Shown here: one piece after another, positions 1 through 12,008 of the stretch | How the letters are laid out: each line of letters starts with the position of its first letter | Numbering within the stretch: position 1 is the stretch's first letter | From: Meandrina meandrites | Taxonomy: Eukaryota; Cnidaria; Anthozoa; Scleractinia; Meandrinidae | Reading direction: 5' to 3' | Length of the DNA: 64,000 nucleotides | Assembly (NCBI GenBank): GCA_963693305.1 | Contig: OY855913.1 | Location: 24,946,614 to 25,010,613 of the forward strand | Notes under the pieces: generated by a model | Told to the model about the DNA's origin: nothing | The model's database searches: none | The model's input: the letters and a program-made list of their open reading frames with translations, nothing else | Translations under genes and position numbers: made by a program

Positions 1-417
1 TCTGTTGGGGCCTTGCATTTGCATATTACTGTTGCTATTTTGCGAAAATGTGTCACAAAACAGCTCTAAAACATTAAACATTCCACTTCACGACAGTAAT
101 CGTGGTCCGTGATATTTAAGAATTATCTTTCGGGGGGGGGGGCATTCTTGTCCATATTACTGATAATCAAGTAGCGATCATATTTTCTAGTCTACTCAAA
201 GGCAGGCTGCCTGGCACACAAGGCTTCGTTGCCACGATCGTAGCCTTCGTTTAGCCGAGGAGATGGCTGCAATCAGGCAACGATCATTTGAAGCGCCAAT
301 GCAGGATTACTCTGCGTTCAGTTTCATAAGTTATCAACAAACATTATTCGCTTGATTCGACCGAATTAAAACTTGCAATTTGTAATGAAAAGTGCCTCAA
401 ACCGACAGAAATGAAAG
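1..417. other. Downstream flank of TBCCD1, no gene seen
   Basis: This stretch lies past the proposed stop codon of the minus-strand TBCCD1 gene and would hold its 3' untranslated region. I see a poly-G run near 132-142 and nothing else that I can name. No clear AATAAA signal on the minus strand was found here. Confidence 0.5.
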
Positions 418-3400
418 CTAGGTTACCGTTTCATCTCGGATTAGCGTTATTTTAATCGGCTTTCGGTCAACTTGGCCCTGAGCATTTGTTTTTGATCTGA
501 CAATCTTCAATATTAGAGTGTAGATCTGTTTCTCCTTCCTAGTTAAGGCATTCGCGTAACTGTGAATCGCACAACCTGGGTGACGCAGAGGATGTAATAT
601 CAACTGCTTCCATACTTCTTGTAAAACCTGGTATAACGTTCTTTAATACTGGAGGACACATTCCGTTTCTCTTTGTGAGTAAAATGGAATCTTTCGCTCT
701 CCTGTGAATGTCGCAAACTAGCTTCACAGAAGCTGTACTGTCAACTGCCTCCATACTATATTTACTCTTGTTTAGCTAAGTATACAGTCTTCATTGCGTG
801 AGAATAGGCTTGCACGCAGTCTCGCGTTTGAATGGGATCCGCTCCTTTACTTCTTTTACTGTTGGACAGGAACCGACGCAAACCGGCCAAGACCATTACA
901 TTGACTGTTAAGCTCTCGGACATTTCACTTGCTATTCCATGAGTGTTATAATCTGGCTGTCGCTATGACTTGTGGGCGATGGATTCTTCGCATGTTGGAA
1001 GCGTCGGAACTTTCACTTGATATTAACACTAACAATTGGTATTTCTGCTTCTTTCTTTCACGACTTCCCCGAATGTGGCGGTACAAGACCGTTCAACTGA
1101 GTGGCGTGTCCACTGTCTGCAAGCCATTCCTACAACGGGACAAAGATAAAGCGAGATTTATCTTCACGATCAATCAAAAGGTTATGATACTGCAATGGAT
1201 TACTGTTCAGTTTCACCCAACGGGCTTTGCGATCGGTTCTTATTAAAACAATAAGAAATGGCCGCAAGGCCACCTGGACGAAACTTGGCTTATAGCAACG
1301 CTGTTTTCTTACCTGGAATCTATCTTGCACATCTTTCTGGAGCTGTCGTCTTTGCTGCTTACTCAGTGACGATGTTTTAACTACTTGATACCAGTTGTTG
1401 ATAGCCCTGCAAAGAAATGGAACAGACTTAAAACCATGTTGCGCAACGAAACAAAAAAGCCAAAAAAAAAACAATGCAAACAAACAATGAAATTACATCA
1501 TCAAGCGCAATATACAAATGAGATCTCACAGTAGCCAGTGGAAAGCGCGGGAAAGCTTGTAACCAGTGACCGTGAAGCACGGGAAAACATGTAACCAGTG
1601 ACAAGCGCGGGAAAACAACTAACCAGTGACAAGCGCGGGAAAACATGTAACCAGTGACAAGCGCGGGAAAACATGTAACCAGTGACAAGCGCGGGAAAAC
1701 TTGTAACCAGTGACAAGCGCGGGAAAACATGTAACCAGTGGCAAGCGCGGGAAAACTTCTAACTGGTGGCAAGCGAGAGAGAACATGTCACGAGTGCCAA
1801 GCGCGGGAAAAGGTGCGTAAGTAAATCCTGACAGGCTTTGGTTTTGCACCTGATTGGCTGAAAAGCCGAAGCCTTACTCTGATTGGTTAAAACGTACTGT
1901 ACGATGTTTTGCAGCTTTTTAAGATCCACCGAACGCATAACAGGGTAAAAGAGACTTTGTTCATTGACAAGCACATTCACTTGTAGCGATTAGCCACTTA
2001 CTTTTCTCTTTCTTTTAATGCCTTCTCGTATTTTTTTGGAAGTGGAATAGGTGGTCCCTGTTTCATGAAATAAAGTCACACAGAAGTCAAATACACGCAA
2101 AGCAACCGATTGCAATGTTTACACATGCTAGTCTTAGAAGTATCTACTGTGTATGTCAACGTTTATCAACAACTGTCGTAAAATAGTTAATCCCTATAGC
2201 TTTAAAAATTGAACACAAAGTTCTTTACAAACTGATTTTCCAAATGGAAAATCCATCTATGACGGGGCCAGGAGAAGTCAATTCATATTCGATGGCCAAT
2301 ATAACGACTAGCCTGCGAGCAGGCTCACCTTTGGGACACACGTGCGAGTGATCTGCGAGCGAAGCGAATGGCGGAGAGGAGTCTGGTGCGGAAGCGCCAA
2401 GATACTTTCTCGTGGCTCCCGCACTCGCGCTACGCGGTTTCGGTGACCCAAAGGTAAACCTGCTCGCAGGCTATATAACGACCAGATAGATGTCGATAGG
2501 GCTTGTTTTTGCTGCCATTTTCAGTGCCACTGTGAAGAGAAATGCGTAATGAGTTCCGTCATCTTGGTTAGATATGATAATAGAGAGGTAAAGCATGACG
2601 TTTACGGCAAACGGCAAACGGCAAAAATCGAACTTTTGGTGTCTAATTTTAGCCGTTTGTACAATTTAGGGAAATTGTTTGCATTTACTGTGATTAAGGG
2701 ATTTTTTTTCCTATTTTTCGACTGGCTTTATTTAAGTGCTAAAGAAAAAGTGAGCAAAATCAGAATTATTTTTGCCGTTTGCCGTTTGCCGTAAACGTCA
2801 TGCTTAACCTCTCTAATAACACATTCGCTATGCCCGGGCGCTATGCTTAACAGTAGAGACGCTGCTGCCGCATATAACGGTTCATAATATTGTTAAATAA
2901 TAAACTCGAAACCATAGCAGTTAATAGAAATCCGCCCAATTATCATGTAACGCTACGTACATCTGTGGATCCCTTCATGGAGAACGGAATCGTGAATGTG
3001 AAGAACTCTTTAGGTTGCAGTTCGCAATAAAGAGCTGACGGGCCCTCAGCTCGGTCAGGCGCTGAAAAAGAAAATACCTTATTATAGGAAATTAACGATA
3101 GTGTTAATTAAGGTATTGGAAATTAACGCGACTTTTATAAATTTACGCGAAGTGAAGGAAAAATAGTTTCCAATAAAGAAAATTAACGCGAAAGACGTGC
3201 TAACATTTCAAAATAAGGAAATTAACGCGACTACACAAAGAAATCGAACTTGTAGAGACAACTGGAATAATTTTTTTGTAACACACTCCAAAACCCAAAC
3301 GAATCTCGCCACTTCGAGCGTTCTTTTCAGCGCCAACGATACCGGAGGATCTCCATCCTGATAAAACAATGTTAAAAAAAAATTCAAATTGACAATCCAC

Positions 3401-6400
3401 TTAATTAATGGCGCGGAAATTAACGCTTCACTAAAATTAATTAAGGGCTCGGAAATTAACACACAGAAATTAGCGCGAATTAAGTTAACGCGGATTTTCC
3501 AAATTCGCGTTAATTTCCTATAATAAGGTAAGAGTGAAACAGTGCAGCCTCTCAAACGAAACTGATCCGGAGTTATTGTTATTGACGAGAAGTTAGCAAC
3601 TTGCTGAAGTAGTTAAAAATTTTCTAAGGTGCTCATAATCTGATTATCTTTAGTAAATTGCTAGAAAGAGATCAAGAGAAACTCAGCAGGTCAATGGTTT
3701 CACTTTGTAGAACAGACCTCGATAAATGACAGAAACCAGGGCCGTAGGCAGGATTTTGCTTGGGTGGGTGTGAGCGCCAGAAGCGTGAACGTCTAGGTGG
3801 GATCGGGGATATTTTCCCCGGGGAATTTTGAAAAATCAAGTTGTCGAAGTCCACATTTCCCGCATTCTGAGAGTCATTTCAACTCTTACTCCCAGATTAT
3901 GTGGACCTTTGCGGTCCGTGAGGGGGTGTGGACGCACCCATCGCACCCTCCTGCCTACGGCCCTGGAAACCCATTAGAATGGGAAAATGTCTAACGGTTT
4001 CGAGGATGAAAATGAACTCCAGCAGGTTTCTTTCCACAAACTGATTACCAAGCGTCTTCTTACCAAGTACAAGAGGATCATTCCACAAGTTTGGTTCTAT
4101 GGGGATCCCCCAGGGGCCTTGTAGATGTTCCTCCAGGCTGGGGTAGTAAGTGTGATATGGCGCCAGCACTAGCTTCTCGTTGCCTGGCAGAATCACAGGT
4201 CTGGTTGGCGTGCAAAGATTAAAAGAACAGTCGCTACAACCACTGAAACAAAACAGTAAGAGACAAAAGTTAGTGACTCCTCAAACTGCCTGCGTTTTTA
4301 ACCTAAACCTTGAACAATCACTCCTGTTGTAAACAACCAAGTGCAAGAAAATTGATTTGCAACATGAGAAAAATAAAAGTTCTTTTTGTCACAAGGTCAT
4401 TTAGCCCCAAGTCAATAAGCCCCCAGTCCGATAGCCCCCAATGCGAAGTCGATAAGCCCCCAGTCCGATAGCCCCCAATGCGAAGTCGATAAGCCCCCAG
4501 TCCGATAGCCCCCAATGCAAAGTCTATAAGCCCCCAGTCCGATTTCCCCCAACGTGAAGTCGATTAGCTCCCAAATAAGATTTGTCTCTAAACTCAAGAA
4601 ATTATTCAACTATCACTGTGACAGCTTTAACAAATACGATAAGCTTGCTCGTCGTATCGTCAGATGCTCTAACCATGGCTAAATCCTGACCAGTGACCAA
4701 ATTTCTGATTCAGATATGTTATCAATAAAAGATGTTGGGACAAATTTGACTATACTTCTAGAGTTTTCAGTACAAGTCGTTTGAAATTTTCATTTCTCTC
4801 AGCAGACAAAAAAGTTGCTACCCTCTAGTCTTCAGTTACTGGAAAACCTCTATCATTAATTGGTCATTCTTAATGTAGAGACGCATTGCACAATGACCAA
4901 AAGAACACTTGAAGACCTTGTATTTTTAAAAAGATATCAGTTTTAGACTCAAAACACAAAAGGCTTTAGTAGTAAACACATCTTTCCTGCTTGGTGGTTT
5001 TCCCTATGCACCATTGTCACGTGACATTACCCACGAAAGACATGTCCGTCCTGTGCTCTGATTGGTCTGTTGAATTGCTCAATAAAAATTAATCCTAAAT
5101 TATTATTATTAATGATGTTACTTTAGACATTGATGGTATACAACCAACCTGAAAGAGATTCTCTCGCAAACAGCAAAAAATGTGCAATTACAGCAACCTA
5201 TAATATTGACAGCTGTTTTTGCCACGCCAAGAACAATGGTGGAGTTGTGACAATTCTCGACAGTAACAGCCCTGAAATAGATAAATCAAATTACTTATAA
5301 ACATTAATTACATAAGTAGGAATAACTGTGCTCAATTACATGTAAGTTGAAATTTCAATGAGTATTTCAGATGGTATGAAGTCATTAAATAAAGTCATTC
5401 ATTGATTGATATTTTACTTTTGAATTATGAATAAAGAATAATCGTTCTCAAATGTCTAGGCTGAAATTTTCATCATTAGGTATTATTTGCATTCACAAAC
5501 CTCAGAGGACACAGAATATATATGTATGAGTAGTGACATCTGTGGATTTTCACCGTGCTTCCAGAGTATGAATCACTGGCCTGGGAATGAACCACAAAAC
5601 ATCAACTTAGGTGAGTGAATATTCACTTTCCTCTGATCAATTTGAAGGGACAGTGAACCAATCAAAAGCAATTCAGAACGAAAATAGTCAAAAGCATTTC
5701 AATTTGAATTTACCTTTGCCACAGTTTGTTTGCAGACTTGAGACAGGATCATAATCCTTTGTCTATAAGAAATAATACAAAATAAAATAATAAAAAATAG
5801 TAAGTGCGGCTAAGGGCCACTTTAAACTTGGAAGCTCTGTCACATGAGACCAGCTTATAACAAGTCAACAAGACAATTATAACATTATCAGAGATAAAAG
5901 GCAAATAATTATAGGAATTAATTAGGCATTACAGTGATATGTTAGAAATTTGTCCAAAAATACACAATGACATAAACCAATTCATTTTACAGCACAGTTA
6001 ATGTGTGTACAAATAAAAATCTCCTGTAAATGCTGCCGCCAGCTACGATGATTAAGCTGATTAATTACTATTTGGCATTTTTCATTTTTCTTTTTAATAT
6101 GACAATGCCATTGCAATTAGGTGTAAATGTCTCTAATAGCTGCATAAGGCCCATAGGCAGGGGGGGGGGGGGGGGGCATCCGCACCTCCTCATGGGCTGC
6201 AAAGGTCTGTTTAACCGAAGAGTGAGGACTAAAATGACTCTCAGAATGCAGGAAATGTGGACTTCAACGACTTGAATTTTCAAAATTTCCCAGGAAAAAT
6301 ATCCCCCGGATCCCCCCAAGATGCTCATGCTTCCAGTGCTTGCACCCACCCAATGCAAAATCCTGCCTACAGTCCTGTATATACCACACTCAGCAAATTA

Positions 6401-9400
6401 TATACATACTCTGGGGGAGCATAGCTGACATTGCTCATAATACGACTTCTGTTAGTGGAAGTTTCCTTGCTGGTGGCAGCGCTGTGTTCTGATTCATGGT
6501 GCCTCAGAAGACTGTGTTCATCAAATGTGTCACTAAGGCTTAGAAAATCTGCAAGAAGAGTACAGGTGACATCAAATTAGTGACTGAAGTTTGAAGCTAT
6601 TTTTATAAACATAATTTACACTAATTGAAGTCACTACAAAGTGAAATTACAGAAGCTCATTAAGTTCTCAGCTTTAATCAGCCCTTGCTGCCTGTAAAGC
6701 AACCATTAAAAGTGTTACTAACAGTTATATTATTATTAAAACCTCTTCAAGCCCCTGCATTAAGATACAGATTATCCTCTTAGGAACACATACTTAGTTG
6801 GAAAATTATTAGTCCTTAAGTACATGTACATGCATGTATCAGTACTCTTTGTTGATCACTGGGCTGTGTAACTAATGTTTTACATTACTGTTAGAAAGAG
6901 GTCACTTTTTCATCACATCAAGCTCTGGGTCAAATTCTAGTAAACAAGCACTTTTAGAAGTTCCTTACTTTGTATTTGCATTTCATGTTGTTGTTTGAAT
7001 CCATGAGCAAGGATGGCTGACACTCCAAAAGGATTCACCTGTAGATTGGACCTCAGCCATGACTGAAGTTGTCGAAAGGAGAAGGTTCTGGAGATCTGTA
7101 AAATAATGTGGCACAAGATTTATTGAAAGAAAATAAAATTAGACTTAACAATGAAGTGCAAGAAGAGTTTTATAAGCTTTGTACATTACCTTTGAATAGC
7201 CACACTTGGGTCTCTCTGGTTGCAGACGGGCTACCTCATGTAGTGGTTGAATGGTTCTAGAAAGGATTTGATGTAAGATCATGTTGGTTATTAATGGCAT
7301 TTGCTACAATTAACTTGACTCATTTGTCAAAATAAGTCATTTAACCAGAAAAATCTAATCACTTTGTGTTCAGTGGTCAAGCATGAGGTCCTTGCGATGT
7401 GTTACAGCAAGGAGTTTACAGCAAGTGTCACCTAGGGGTAGGAACATGCCCTTGCACAAGGACCCCCACCCCCAGGTTGCCATACCTATGAAGCAGAGTA
7501 CACTCTTACCCAACTGCAACTGAGTTTCCTTTTGCTGCCCATAATAACTACATAGGTGTTGAAGTATACTATACTTCATGTGATAGATACTGACCTTCTA
7601 TCCATAGTTCCTGTGATGAGAAACCCAAGAGCATCAAGCGCTTCAACGGTGAGGCAAGCTTCACTGCCACTGCCATTTGCACTGGATTCTGCAAACAAGG
7701 TAGGGGCGTTAAATCAAATTGTAATTATAATATTATCTCAAACTTGTGAAGAAAATAAAGAAATTGTGGTACATGTAGTACATGTAACTTTGTGTCTGTT
7801 AATACCTGGTTCCATTAATAGTTCCAAGATATCATTTAAATGATGTAAAACAAACATCATGTGATCATGCTCATCAAGACTCTACAAAGAAAAAAGGTTA
7901 GGGCAAAATTTATGTTTTGAAAGTAAAAATTATTCATTTCCTAGTAATGGCAACAGTTAAAACAATAACCTATTAATGGTAGTTATAGTTTGTGTAACTA
8001 CATTGTATTCTCCTTAAGACAAAAAACATTAACCTTCACTGCCACAGATCCCTTGTTCTCGAGGTCAGGAGATCTTGAACGTGTTGGCCATCTTTTCATT
8101 AGTTAAGGATTGATGTTGACACTACCGTTACATTAAAGCAGGCAAAAATGACATGTTGAGCACCATAAGATCTAGTATTACATGTTTTAAGACTGTAAAA
8201 TTATTGTTAGTATTATTATAATCTTAACTGATTGTAAAACTCATCACTGAAAATTTGTCAGCGCATCAATCTGTTTCGATCCTTAAATTAAAGTTAAAAC
8301 TAAAAAGAATTGACATTGAAATCACAATAATTTTCTTTAAATCCTGACATTTGTTATCAATCAAAAGCTGCTCGTCAAAGCATGGCAAGGATACTCCTCT
8401 CCTCCCAACACCAGTGACGCCTTAAATGAAATCTTGTGGATTTGTTGAATGTAAAGAAATAAAATGAATTGTAATGTTCTCACTGAGCCTTGGGATCTGA
8501 GATGATCTGCAAAAACATACATTAGTCAGACAGAAACAAATTAAAGTTAAATGTAACTATCTGACTTTGCAATCTAGTGCTCACACACTTCTTTGTCTCC
8601 ATTTTGTAAGTAGAAGCAAGTACAATGATCCCAGTCAATGGCCTTGGCCCTCACTCTGTCATACTGTAGCTCAGTGGATTCAACAGGTCAAAATAAGCTT
8701 TTACCTTTAGGTCATTTTTTTCAACCCAGTTTATTTTTTTTACCTAGTTTATTTTTATAAAGTTAATAAGTAGAAAATTAAATTAAAGCACCTCCCTTCC
8801 CTCGCTGTCTCTGAACCCCTCCACCATCCTTACTTACCCTCCCCTACCATCTGCTATTATACTTGCCAAATGTTCAGGAGATCATGATCATGAGTTTGAA
8901 TCCCATCAGGGACTCAGATTTTTTTATCCCACACTTGTGGCATAATGCGCATTACAGTGCATCTCTGATGTAATGTATATTACTTTTAAATTTACAGTCT
9001 TTATTTACATGTATTTAATATCAAGTTTTATTTACTAGCATATACTAATAAATGCATGCCTACCAATTTCCTCTATACTTTTACACTGAGCAAAGCTTTT
9101 GTTCCAACTTGAGTGTTCTTTAAAACTTGATCCACTTAACATATCAAAAGTTTCAAAATATCTAAAAGCACACAACAAATAAACACATTAGAGTTGATAA
9201 GGGATAAAACAATAACACTACAATGTACATGTGAATGATATTCATGTACAGAATGATGTAGATGCATGCTAGATTTCCCTTTAACACCTATCTTCACAAA
9301 TTGGGAGGCATGGTGGCCTAATGGTTAGTGCGCTGGACTCCGGATCGAACAGTCCGGGTTTGAGCCCTGGTCAAGGCACTGCGTTGTATTCTTGGGCAAG

Positions 9401-11737
9401 ATACTTTACTCTCACAGTGCCTATCTCCACCCAGGTGTATAAATGGGTACTGGCAAATTTACTGCTGGGGGTAACCCTGCGATGGACTAGCATCCCATCC
9501 AGGGAGGAGTTGAAATACTCGTAGTTGCTTCATGCTACAGAAACCGGGATAAGCTCCAGCCCGATGGGCCACTTGGCTTGTATGCAGACTTAATCTTCTT
9601 TCTTTCACAAATTATGTTTTGCAGTACTTTTATAGAAAGCATCATAACAGCAGTAGTAAGAAGCAAGGGCCATTGTCCTCCTAGGTCATTGCATACTGCT
9701 GAGAATTCAGTATAAACTTAGTATGAATAAAGGGGCAAATAATTGACTGTATGCAAAATGAGCTGCTAGTACTGTATACTCCACGAGGGCTGCATTTCTC
9801 AATAAATAGATTTTATTAAATAATTATTATTTAATTATAATATTCACGTGTCCTACATGTAGGGTAAAGTGTACTGTATTGTTCCAGAAAATATTCATAC
9901 CCCTCCCATGAAAGGTTTTTTGGTTTGAACTCCCCATCCCCTGGAAATTCCAGTTAAGACTCGTAGATTCCTTTTAAAATTTTAGGTTTTGAGACCCCCC
10001 ACCCCCTCAAAATTTCCATTGACCTTCCATGGGGTGGGTATGGATATTTTCTGGAACTGCACATTTTATACATTCACATAATTAGAACTTACAGCCATGC
10101 CAACTCCTCAGAAATTTGCAACTTGTTGCAAGCCACATGCTTCCACACTGAGTAACTTAAACAACAAATAACAAACATGTCAATTAGTTAACTAACCCAC
10201 AGAAATAGTTGTTAACCATGCATTGCGGTTCTCGCTCTGCACAGACTCAGAGCAAATCAGAAACAAATCTCAATTGTGATGTTTCTATTTGGTTCTGGTT
10301 ACCATAATAATTGGTAACAATACGTAGCCAATTCTGTCTGTAATTGTAATACTTGTGATTAATCAAATCAGACTCCCTGGTGTCGTCGTCCAATTTTGTT
10401 AATAACTTAATAAAAATTGTATGATTTCAGGCTGAATATTTTATTGGTCTCCACTCAGTCCTATTACCATATTTATTAATTTAAAATATACAAGTCTCAA
10501 CTCATAAACCCCATTGGTAATGCATTACGACTGTACCTTAACTTGGGATATCCAGCTTTTCCTTTATTTCTAGCATAAATGGACAACTTGTACAAGTTCT
10601 ACAAAGGTAATGTCATGTACAAATTTATAAGCATTAATATTATTTCATACAGAATTTTATATGTTGTGTTCGAAGCAGGCGACATGGAAGAATCTTTCGT
10701 ATGTTAGCTCCGATTCTAATCTTGCAGACAACTTTCTTATTGAAAAGGGGGCTTGTATGAGTGGCAGATCCAGGGGAGGGGCCTGGGGGGCCGGGCCCCC
10801 ATTATTTTTTCGGGAATAGCGCATTTTCTTTGATCTGCCGGAATTATCTTCGCAGAGTTCAACATTCATGATCAAGCCTTCAAAAGTGCTCCCCCCTCCC
10901 TTAGGTGAAGGTCTGGATCTGCCACTGTGTATGACCCAGTAACACAGATTATTCAGACGAAAAAATGATTAGATAGGGCAAAACCATATACTGGATATAT
11001 TTTCGAATTTCGGCACTCATTTTTTTTCTACATCTGTATACCATAATAAGAGTCCAGGTTCTCTCAACTCTTGTATGGCTGACCAGGGTGCATTCTGTGT
11101 ACACACCACACTGAAGATTATGCCAAGGCTTTCAATGCTATGCCAAGGTCCTTTGTTGTTCTAGCCTAAAATAAGTCATCTGAACACCAGATAAACACGC
11201 TTCAACTACATTCGCACATCAGTATGCCATGCACTTTTAAAATCCATGCAAAAGATCTTCAGTATGACCCACATACAACCTGGATGACTGAGAGAACCTA
11301 TGCGGGCTCTATGTCATGTCTAGAGTGGAAATGATATGATCTACATGTATGTTAAGCAAAACCAGGACATCTCCATGTAGCAGTTAAGCTAAAGGGCACA
11401 TCTAGTTACTTTCAGCGAAAACCAGCTTTGACAGATGCCTTTGGGTTTGGCTTGGGGCTCGATCACGTGATTTTTTTACTTATAAATTGTTTAATACAGA
11501 CTGAGCACAAGAGCGAAATTTTAAAGAGAAGACAACTAAAAATGCAAGAAATACTAAGGAGCATTAAATTAAATCTATTTTAAAACTACTGATGAACTCG
11601 TTCAAAGAAATCAGTTGGAGATCAGGTGTAATTTGACGAACTCAACTTACATGCAGAGTCAGTTTTGGAGGCAAAGGTGCGTGGATTGCTCCGAAATCAA
11701 ACGCATCCGGCTTCACCCAGAGGGCGACAGAAGACAT
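418..11737 (-). CDS. TBCCD1: TBCC domain-containing protein 1, 18 coding exons
   Basis: TBCCD1 is a relative of tubulin cofactor C that works at centrosomes, basal bodies and Golgi in animals and protists. Coding exons, read on the minus strand: 11737-11651, 10598-10537, 10155-10093, 9161-9064, 8506-8395, 8091-8034, 7881-7806, 7688-7595, 7256-7190, 7095-6969, 6548-6410, 5762-5714, 5580-5501, 5271-5149, 4242-3996, 2057-2002, 1406-1313, 627-418. They join in phase to 614 codons including the stop; human TBCCD1 is about 557 residues. The start gives MSSVALWVKPDAF, like the vertebrate N terminus. Recognisable pieces follow in the family's order: YFETFDML, LQFILFLYIQQ, FLITGTM, WLRSNLQVNPFG, then the cofactor-C-like beta-helix region with KIHRCHYSYIY, NSTIVLG, TPTRP and LAPYHTYYP (residues about 328-494). 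The exon 15 donor (ACC|gttaga) is weak. The last exon, 627-418, is the least certain part. The gene shares a short divergent promoter with the CCDC42-like gene. Confidence 0.9.
594..757 (-). repeat. Short duplicated segment around the TBCCD1 last-exon acceptor
   Basis: A 23-bp stretch at 594-616 recurs at 735-757 with 20 of 23 bases matching. The lower copy lies in the proposed final TBCCD1 exon; the upper copy lies just upstream and would hit a stop soon after its possible acceptor. This leaves some doubt about which acceptor the real transcript uses. Confidence 0.5.
1545..1815. repeat. 28-bp minisatellite
   Basis: About ten head-to-tail copies of a 28-bp unit (core ccagtgacaagcgcgggaaa) lie in TBCCD1 intron 17. 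The period was counted from 1621 to 1649. Copies differ mainly after the gggaaaac core, where cat, aac and ttg variants occur. There are no unique spacers, so this is a minisatellite and not a CRISPR array. Confidence 0.9.
2309..2473. mobile_element. MULE-like miniature TIR element, 165 bp, with 9-bp target duplication
   Basis: The ends start with tagcctgcgagcagg and match as inverted repeats over about 27 bp with two mismatches. The flanks carry a perfect 9-bp direct repeat tataacgac (2300-2308 and 2474-2482). A 9-bp duplication fits Mutator-like elements; the superfamily is inferred. It lies in TBCCD1 intron 15. A relative with similar ends sits at 55164-55907. Confidence 0.85.
2583..2813. 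mobile_element. TA-flanked palindromic MITE, 231 bp
   Basis: The TIRs are about 46 bp long and differ by one base, beginning gagaggt and running through three cggcaaa units. TA dinucleotides flank both ends (2581-2582 and 2814-2815), as expected for a Tc1/mariner-type non-autonomous element. There is no coding capacity. The near-perfect arms suggest a young insertion. It lies in TBCCD1 intron 15. Confidence 0.85.
3077..3528. mobile_element. AT-rich TIR element, about 450 bp, with ggaaattaacgcg subterminal repeats
   Basis: The ends ccttattataggaaattaacg are inverted repeats flanked by TA. The motif ggaaattaacgcg or close variants recurs in both orientations through the element. It is non-coding and lies in TBCCD1 intron 15. 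A mariner-like MITE is likely. Confidence 0.75.
3737..3965. mobile_element. TIR element, 229 bp, family cagggccgtaggcagg (copy 1)
   Basis: Inverted ends cagggccgtaggcagg are flanked by a candidate 5-bp direct repeat gaaac. The element lies in TBCCD1 intron 15 and begins about 31 bp from the exon 15 donor, so a read-through protein would run into it. An inverse-orientation relative lies at 6145-6379 and a decayed one at 31554-32007; they share the internal block with aagtccacatttccc. Confidence 0.7.
4400..4575. repeat. 37-bp minisatellite
   Basis: About four and a half copies of a 37-bp unit (core aagtcgataagcccccagtc) lie in TBCCD1 intron 14. The period was counted from 4446 to 4483. Within each unit, two half-units carrying agccccca alternate. 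Confidence 0.85.
4576..5148. other. TBCCD1 intron 14 remainder, nothing distinct
   Basis: This is AT-rich intron sequence between the 37-bp minisatellite and exon 14. I see no further gene or repeat that I can support. Confidence 0.5.
6145..6379. mobile_element. TIR element of the cagggccgtaggcagg family (copy 2, inverse orientation)
   Basis: The ends aggcccataggcagg and cctgcctacagtcctg face each other, with a poly-G tract just inside the left end. The interior matches the reverse complement of the 3737-3965 copy, including the block caggaaatgtggacttcaac. It lies in TBCCD1 intron 11, about 30 bp from exon 11. Confidence 0.7.
8507..9063. other. TBCCD1 intron 4, nothing distinct
   Basis: AT-rich intron sequence between the fourth and fifth coding exons. 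No second gene or clear mobile element was recognised. Confidence 0.5.
9305..9595 (+). mobile_element. tRNA-derived SINE, near full length (family 1)
   Basis: A tRNA-like head carries A-box-like (tggcctaatggttagtgcgc) and B-box-like (gggtttgagccc) promoter motifs. It is followed by a tail with ttgggcaagatactttactc, taaatgggtactggc and gatggactagcatcccatcc, then an a/t/c-rich end. The open reading frame across it is incidental. Decayed reverse-strand relatives lie at 29830-29960 and 45073-45330. It is inserted in TBCCD1 intron 3. Confidence 0.8.
9881..10057. mobile_element. TIR element, about 177 bp, gttccagaaaatattcatacc ends
   Basis: Inverted ends of about 22-30 bp with C- and G-rich subterminal blocks lie in TBCCD1 intron 3, close to exon 3. 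There is no coding capacity and no convincing target duplication, so the superfamily is not assigned. Confidence 0.65.
10761..10925. mobile_element. hAT-like miniature element
   Basis: The ends gtggcagatccag and ctggatctgccac are perfect inverted repeats of the form common in hAT elements. The flanks ttgtatga and gtgtatga resemble an 8-bp target duplication with one mismatch. It is non-coding and lies in TBCCD1 intron 1. Confidence 0.7.
10926..11650. other. TBCCD1 intron 1, nothing distinct
   Basis: This is AT-rich intron sequence between the hAT-like insertion and the first coding exon. I do not see any supported feature. Confidence 0.5.
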
Positions 11738-12008
11738 GCTGCATATGCGAATCAACACCACACAGAAAATTCTGTTAAATGCAGACCGCAAGAAAATCTG
11801 AAAGGATTTCCTCTTTGGCTTCTAACGTCAAAACATTGCAATCTGCCGCCATTTTTCACGAACACTCAGATTTCTGGGACAGCACCAGGTTGTTACCCAT
11901 GATTCATGCGCTGATGGCAGTATTTCCATGGTAACGATACTCCGCCATCTTGGTTGAAAGGTTTGAGCAAGAATACAACGAATTTGTTGGCCTAAAAAAC
12001 GTTTCAAT
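11738..12008. promoter_or_regulatory. Divergent promoter shared by TBCCD1 and the CCDC42-like gene
   Basis: Only 271 bp separate the two start codons. The interval has no TATA box that I can see. It holds YY1-like motifs (ccgccatcttgg at 11942-11953 and gccgccattttt at 11846-11857) and an RFX-type X-box at 11922-11935. This layout fits a compact, TATA-less bidirectional promoter. Confidence 0.75.
11922..11935 (+). promoter_or_regulatory. X-box (RFX-binding) motif
   Basis: The sequence atttccatggtaac matches 12 of 14 positions of the palindromic X-box consensus GTTRCCATGGYAAC, with a perfect right half-site. RFX factors drive many ciliary genes in animals, and both flanking genes have centriole or cilium roles. 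Binding itself is inferred. Confidence 0.65.

Noticed and set aside
1545..1815. CRISPR-like repeat array
   Set aside because: Units are contiguous with no unique spacers, no cas genes are present, and the host is an animal.
1428..1849. Several overlapping minus-strand frames with repeated LVTCFPAL words
   Set aside because: They are translations of the 28-bp minisatellite and have no gene context.
4318..4609. Frames with repeated GLGAYRL words
   Set aside because: They come from the 37-bp minisatellite.
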